Of a stretch of 64,000 nucleotides of DNA, positions 60,658-64,000 are shown in pieces (the stretch's first letter is position 1; the number at the start of each line of letters is the position of its first letter). Below the pieces are notes generated by a model. It saw only the letters and a list, made by a program, of their open reading frames with translations. It did no database searches and was not told the DNA's origin. The stretch comes from Mucilaginibacter sp. (GTDB taxonomy: Bacteria > Bacteroidota > Bacteroidia > Sphingobacteriales > Sphingobacteriaceae). The translations under genes were made by a program, and so were the position numbers. The DNA is taken from NCBI RefSeq assembly GCF_028288185.1, contig NZ_JAQBOF010000035.1:124001-188000 (forward strand), read 5' to 3'.

Positions 60658-61560
60658 ATGAAAGTAAAAGATACATATGCATTTTGGCTGATTGGTTTAG
60701 GTGCGAGTTCCTTCATTACCTTATTAATCTTATTCCTTTGGAAAGACTCTACAGTATTCTCAACATCGACAACAATAGACCACAGCAAATTGAGCAGTTT
60801 AGGTTCCATTATGAGTGGGTTAGTAGGGACATTCTGGTCTTTAGCTGGTGTATTACTTTTCTACATAGCATTGACAGAACAACGTAAAGACATGGAGGTG
60901 AATCGTAAAGCGTTGGGCCTGCAAACCGATGCTTTAACTAATCAAATTAAAGAATTTGAACTTCAAACCGCTGAACTTCAAGCTAGCAGAGAAGTGTATA
61001 CTGAGCAATTGGCTACTCAAAGTCTACAGCGATTTGAAAGCACCTTCTTTCAGATGGTCACATTGCATCATAATTTAGTAAATTCAGCAGCTGCAAGGGA
61101 TGAGCGAGGAAATGCAATTGCTGTTGGTCGAGAAAGCTTTATAGCTATCAATGGATGGCTTATTAAAAGGTGGAACCCCCTAAAAAACCTGGCTGAGGAA
61201 GATATAATAAGTACATATCTTTCTCTATATGATTCATATCAGCATGTACTAGGCCACTACTTTAGAAATCTGTATCATATCTTCAAATTCATTGATGAAT
61301 CTAGCATTTCAAATAAAAAGCTATATGCGAACATCATAAGAGCACAATTATCATCTAACGAGCTTTTGTTATTAGTTTATAACTGTCTATCAACCAATGG
61401 TGATGAAAAGTTCAAGCCGTTGGTCGAAAAGTACTCCGTACTTAAGAATCTTGACTGGACACTGATTGAAGGAGGAATGGACGTAATCAGACGTTATAAA
61501 GCAAAAGCTTTTGGACACAAAGATTTTTCATTTTTAGATGGTCATAAAGATTGGCTCTAA
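60658..61560 (+). CDS. Putative phage abortive infection protein (putAbiC-like)
   Basis: A 300-aa membrane-anchored protein: two helices ('FWLIGLGASSFITLLILFLW' and 'SGLVGTFWSLAGVLLFYIAL'), a coiled coil ('RKALGLQTDALTNQIKEFELQTAELQASREVY') and a C-terminal domain with 'FESTFFQMVTLHHNLVNSA', 'YQHVLGHYFRNLYHIFKFIDES' and 'NIIRAQLSSNELLLLVYNCLS', the core motifs of the PutAbiC family. Such proteins are thought to sense phage infection and stop growth of the infected cell. The active mechanism is unknown. It is the only recognisable defence gene on the visible part of the island. Confidence 0.8.
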   Translation: MKVKDTYAFWLIGLGASSFITLLILFLWKDSTVFSTSTTIDHSKLSSLGSIMSGLVGTFWSLAGVLLFYIALTEQRKDMEVNRKALGLQTDALTNQIKEFELQTAELQASREVYTEQLATQSLQRFESTFFQMVTLHHNLVNSAAARDERGNAIAVGRESFIAINGWLIKRWNPLKNLAEEDIISTYLSLYDSYQHVLGHYFRNLYHIFKFIDESSISNKKLYANIIRAQLSSNELLLLVYNCLSTNGDEKFKPLVEKYSVLKNLDWTLIEGGMDVIRRYKAKAFGHKDFSFLDGHKDWL

Positions 61561-62238
61561 TGTATGACAGTAGCTTCACTAACCTCACCCGCTTCTGTTG
61601 CTTACATTGGGTAAGGTTAGCTACGCTCCTGTTGGCGCTCCGGGCCTTTCACACACAAGGAAATATGGTATTACGCAACTGCCAATGCTTTCAAAGCTGT
61701 CGCCAGATGTCTTACCTGATAAAGAATGCATACGCATACATTATAAGGTAATGCTTCGCGTGGATTGCGGCACATTTTTATTTCATACCCTATACACATA
61801 TACCACCCATTCATAAAATGTGCTGTTTAAGATCCACACTTCGCAATCTGTCACCCTGCTTTGACTATAGCAAAGTTGTTGCTTCATATTTGCTCTCTCT
61901 TGATTTAAGCAATTTTCATTTATGCTTCGGTTACTTGGTTTGCAACCAGGTAAACCTTGCAACACTCAATCTGCTTGAATCAAGTCGCAAATCATAATTT
62001 TGCTCACCTTACGCCTCGGGTTAGGCATCAGCATTGTCACGGCATTTGCAATTACAATGCTACTCGCATTGTTCAAATGCAGCGCCAATGCCTTGTGATG
62101 CATTCCTTATAGTCGCCTTGCGGCTATCTCTATAAGGACCTAACCCTCTATTCGCGTAGAACGGTTCGCGAAAGAAAGAAGGCTATTGTTATTTGATAGG
62201 CAATTATTTACCTTAGAGGCAAACTTAATCACATCACA
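61561..62238. other. Gene-free, structure-rich stretch in the island
   Basis: About 680 bases with no credible ORF. A strong hairpin lies at 62104-62138: outer stem TCCTTATAG and CTATAAGGA, and an inner alternative, ATAGTCGC and GCGGCTAT. GCATTG/CAATGC words recur four times near 62030-62095. TTGCAAC is repeated near 61940. GGCGCTCCGGGCC near 61633 is GC-rich. It could be a noncoding RNA, a transfer origin or a recombination region. Confidence 0.45.
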
Positions 62239-63459
62239 ATGAAAAAAATACTTCTAACACTAGCTATAGCCATATTTACCCAGTTTTCTTATGCGCAATT
62301 TAATACTAGTAGTGGTAATACGACGACAATGGATAATGTTGGTATTGGAACAACAAGTCCGCAAGCATTGGTTCACATAAATTCAGGCACTACACCGTCC
62401 AATTCTCAGTTTCGCATTAGTACCAATGGACAAGGGAGCCTTTCTGCTCTTAATTTTGCTCCCGATAATACGAGCATCGGCTTTGACGTTGACTTCTCAA
62501 GTGGTGGATGGATTGCTCGTAACTCCAGTGTAGCATCGTTGTACAAAGCCGGAGGCCTGTTTCGAATAATGGGATCGTCAGGAAATACAGTTGGAGGATC
62601 AGCGACCTTGAACGATTTATTGGATATAAACCTATCAAGCGGCAATGTCGGTATTGGCACAACCAGCCCTGGCGCAAAACTACAAATCAATTCTCCTGCT
62701 GGAGCAGCTTATGCGCCCGTGCTTTCTTTTACGGAGGGCGGGAACCCGACCTACGGCTTTAGCTTCTTGCAAGATGACCTGACAACGGGAGACCTGCAGC
62801 TCAACAGGGTAAATGCCGGCACGAGCACCCAGCTACTGACATTCCAAAGAAATACAGGCTACGTCGGCATCGGCACAACAAATCCCGAGGCACCACTTAC
62901 TGTTTATGGTAAATCTCTTTTTTTTCCACGTAGAATAGGTGCTGGAGATGCACGATCTTTTCAAGTAGACTATGATATAAGTAATCCCGATTTTATTAGT
63001 AATGATTATCCTATAGTTTTGAAAACAGGAGGAGGAAATCAACCGCTTATTTTAGATGCAGCAAGAATAGGTATAGGCACAACAACACCCGACGCTAAAT
63101 TAACCGTAAATGGCACGATCCATTCCAAAGAAGTAAAAGTAGATCTAAATGTGCCAGGTCCGGACTATGTTTTTAATGCCGACTATAAGCCAATAACCTT
63201 GTCAGAGATAAAAGATTATGTAGTTAAGAATCATCATTTACCTGAAATACCGTCAGCAGCACAAATGGCTAAGGAAGGGATCAATCTAGGTGACATGAAT
63301 ACTAAATTGCTTAAGAAAGTTGAAGAGCTGACTTTATACGCTATTGACCAACAGAAACAAATTGAACTTCTAAAGCAACAACAAGAAAAGAGTAAGCAAC
63401 AAGACGAACGCATAGCTGTTTTAGAAAAAGCGCTGGCAAAGTTAACAGATAATAAGTAG
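62239..63459 (+). CDS. Secreted GIGTT-repeat fibre protein with C-terminal trimerisation-like domain
   Basis: A 406-aa exported protein with signal peptide 'ILLTLAIAIFTQFSYAQ'. Four units share the consensus VGIGTTSPxAxLxI ('NVGIGTTSPQALVHI', 'NVGIGTTSPGAKLQI', 'YVGIGTTNPEAPLTV', 'IGIGTTTPDAKLTV'), each followed by variable beta-rich sequence, as in phage-tail-fibre-like proteins of Bacteroidota. The C-terminus ('HHLPEIPSAAQMAKEGINLGDMNTKLLKKVEELTLY' then a Gln/Glu/Lys coiled coil) is a typical trimer-forming tail. It is probably a surface appendage or adhesin. A second copy of the same type starts 108 bases downstream. Confidence 0.8.
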   Translation: MKKILLTLAIAIFTQFSYAQFNTSSGNTTTMDNVGIGTTSPQALVHINSGTTPSNSQFRISTNGQGSLSALNFAPDNTSIGFDVDFSSGGWIARNSSVASLYKAGGLFRIMGSSGNTVGGSATLNDLLDINLSSGNVGIGTTSPGAKLQINSPAGAAYAPVLSFTEGGNPTYGFSFLQDDLTTGDLQLNRVNAGTSTQLLTFQRNTGYVGIGTTNPEAPLTVYGKSLFFPRRIGAGDARSFQVDYDISNPDFISNDYPIVLKTGGGNQPLILDAARIGIGTTTPDAKLTVNGTIHSKEVKVDLNVPGPDYVFNADYKPITLSEIKDYVVKNHHLPEIPSAAQMAKEGINLGDMNTKLLKKVEELTLYAIDQQKQIELLKQQQEKSKQQDERIAVLEKALAKLTDNK

Positions 63460-63567
63460 TTATCATGTTAGATTCAATACGATTAATGATTTGACTAACA
63501 TTTATTTGGCTTTTTGATTATTGCTAACTATCTTTAACCCAGTACCCCAGCAGTTTAAAACCTTATC

Positions 63568-64000
63568 ATGAAAAAACTCTACACAACTCTAGTTGCAATA
63601 TTTGCAATCGCTCATTTTTCTTATGCACAATGGAATCCAGGAACTGGTGGAATATATTATGGTTCGGGTAACGTAGGCATTGGTACAATTACCCCTCAAC
63701 GCAAACTTGATCTTTCCAACGCTGGTCAAATAACTTTTGGTGACGATGTCGTTACTAACTCAACAAATGGTTTGTTTTGGCACAGCGGACTTGAGTACGG
63801 AATTTACCGTACGCCCGGTGAATGGAGTGCGCCTTATCAGCAATTGCGTTTGCAATTTGATACAGGTATTCAGCTTGGAGCAGGTACCGGTGATAATACA
63901 GGTTTTGGGAAAAGTTATGTAGAAATAATAAATGGTAAAGGTCTTATGGTGTCTGCGGGAAACGTAGGCATAGGCACGACAAACCCTACACAACCCCTCA
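63568..64000 (+). CDS. Secreted GIGTT-repeat fibre protein, partial
   Basis: Open at the right window edge and missing from the ORF track for that reason. The ATG at 63568 gives 'MKKLYTTLVAIFAIAHFSYAQ', a signal peptide close to that of the previous gene, then 'NVGIGTITPQRKLDLS', a variable segment ('LEYGIYRTPGEWSAPYQQLRL'), and 'NVGIGTTNPTQPL'. It looks like a tandem duplicate of the preceding gene with different filler between the repeats. Confidence 0.8.
   Translation, partial: MKKLYTTLVAIFAIAHFSYAQWNPGTGGIYYGSGNVGIGTITPQRKLDLSNAGQITFGDDVVTNSTNGLFWHSGLEYGIYRTPGEWSAPYQQLRLQFDTGIQLGAGTGDNTGFGKSYVEIINGKGLMVSAGNVGIGTTNPTQPL

Larger units (their letters stand above)
51775..64000. mobile_element. 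Integrated element (island), left end in tRNA-Met; right end outside window
   Basis: The start is set by a tRNA-Met 3' half at the boundary and a tyrosine integrase 45 bases further. Genes from here on use AGA for arginine far more than the genes before, are separated by frequent hairpin terminators, and are mostly of unknown family. No conjugation, replication or capsid genes are seen in the 12 kb visible, so it may be an ICE, an integrative plasmid or a satellite. The right end is not reached. The extent is inference. Confidence 0.6.

Noticed and set aside
61551-61965. Short ORFs (66, 72 and 60 aa) after the AbiC-like gene
   Set aside because: They overlap each other on different frames and strands, with Cys/Leu-rich noise-like sequences.
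62239-64000. Prophage tail-fibre genes
   Set aside because: Both products have signal peptides and no capsid, portal or tail genes are near; a cell-surface fibre is more likely.

Overview
The window looks like chromosomal DNA of a member of the Bacteroidota, most likely Sphingobacteriaceae close to Mucilaginibacter or Pedobacter. This is inferred from gene content and style: a SusC/SusD pair, large TonB-dependent receptors, many secreted glycosidases, AT-rich translation starts, several upstream regions resembling TTTG-N18-21-TAnnTTTG promoters, and dispersed palindromic intergenic repeats typical of that family.

Layout. 1-2.5 kb: start of an ABC exporter, a GNAT acetyltransferase, a CDGSH Fe-S protein, truA and a VF530-like protein. 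2.5-9.7 kb: a uronate and sugar catabolism block. Eda (KDPG aldolase) and KdgK (KDG kinase) diverge from a region with a LacI-type operator, followed by a YhcH-like protein, UxaC, a GH130 protein, a HAD phosphatase and a class I fructose-bisphosphate aldolase. 9.7-17.5 kb: c-type cytochromes (a PVC-type lipoprotein, a small monoheme protein and a TsdA-like diheme protein with DsrE and RICIN-like partners), a 31-aa membrane peptide and a DHA2 exporter. 17.5-33.4 kb: a degradative region with GH29, GH92, a glycosidase-like/SUMF1 fusion, two alpha/beta hydrolases, a serine hydrolase and a TonB receptor. 33.5-36.6 kb: a small redox block (VOC, HxlR regulator, aldo/keto reductase, 3-hydroxyisobutyrate-dehydrogenase-like). 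37.1-47.1 kb: a propeller histidine kinase and LuxR regulator, a VOC protein, an AraC regulator and a SusC/SusD pair. 47.4-51.6 kb: a frameshifted remnant of an outer-membrane receptor, an ABC transporter, and a LytTR regulator with its LytS-type kinase. A 21-bp-phased direct repeat upstream of the ABC genes looks like the LytTR operator.

From about 51.78 kb to the end lies what I read as one end of an integrated element. It starts in the 3' half of a tRNA-Met(CAT) gene whose 5' half does not fit, next to a tyrosine integrase. AGA-rich genes follow, mostly of unknown function: a helicase-like protein with a lysine-less P-loop, a lipoprotein, small proteins, a putative AbiC phage-defence protein and two GIGTT-repeat surface or fibre proteins. 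The other end, which should carry an intact tRNA-Met, is outside the window.

The most unusual signals are: (a) a palindromic repeat that sits twice, in the same orientation, exactly between the stop codon of one gene and the start of the next, donating a stop codon at one end and a Shine-Dalgarno-like GGGAGGGG at the other; (b) an array of parS-half-site-like TGTTTCAC motifs; (c) the tRNA-Met attachment scar and its cargo, including the lysine-less helicase family and structured gene-free stretches; (d) small genes missed by the ORF track with their own terminator or strong ribosome binding site. All calls come from reading the sequence and the supplied translations; no database search was run.
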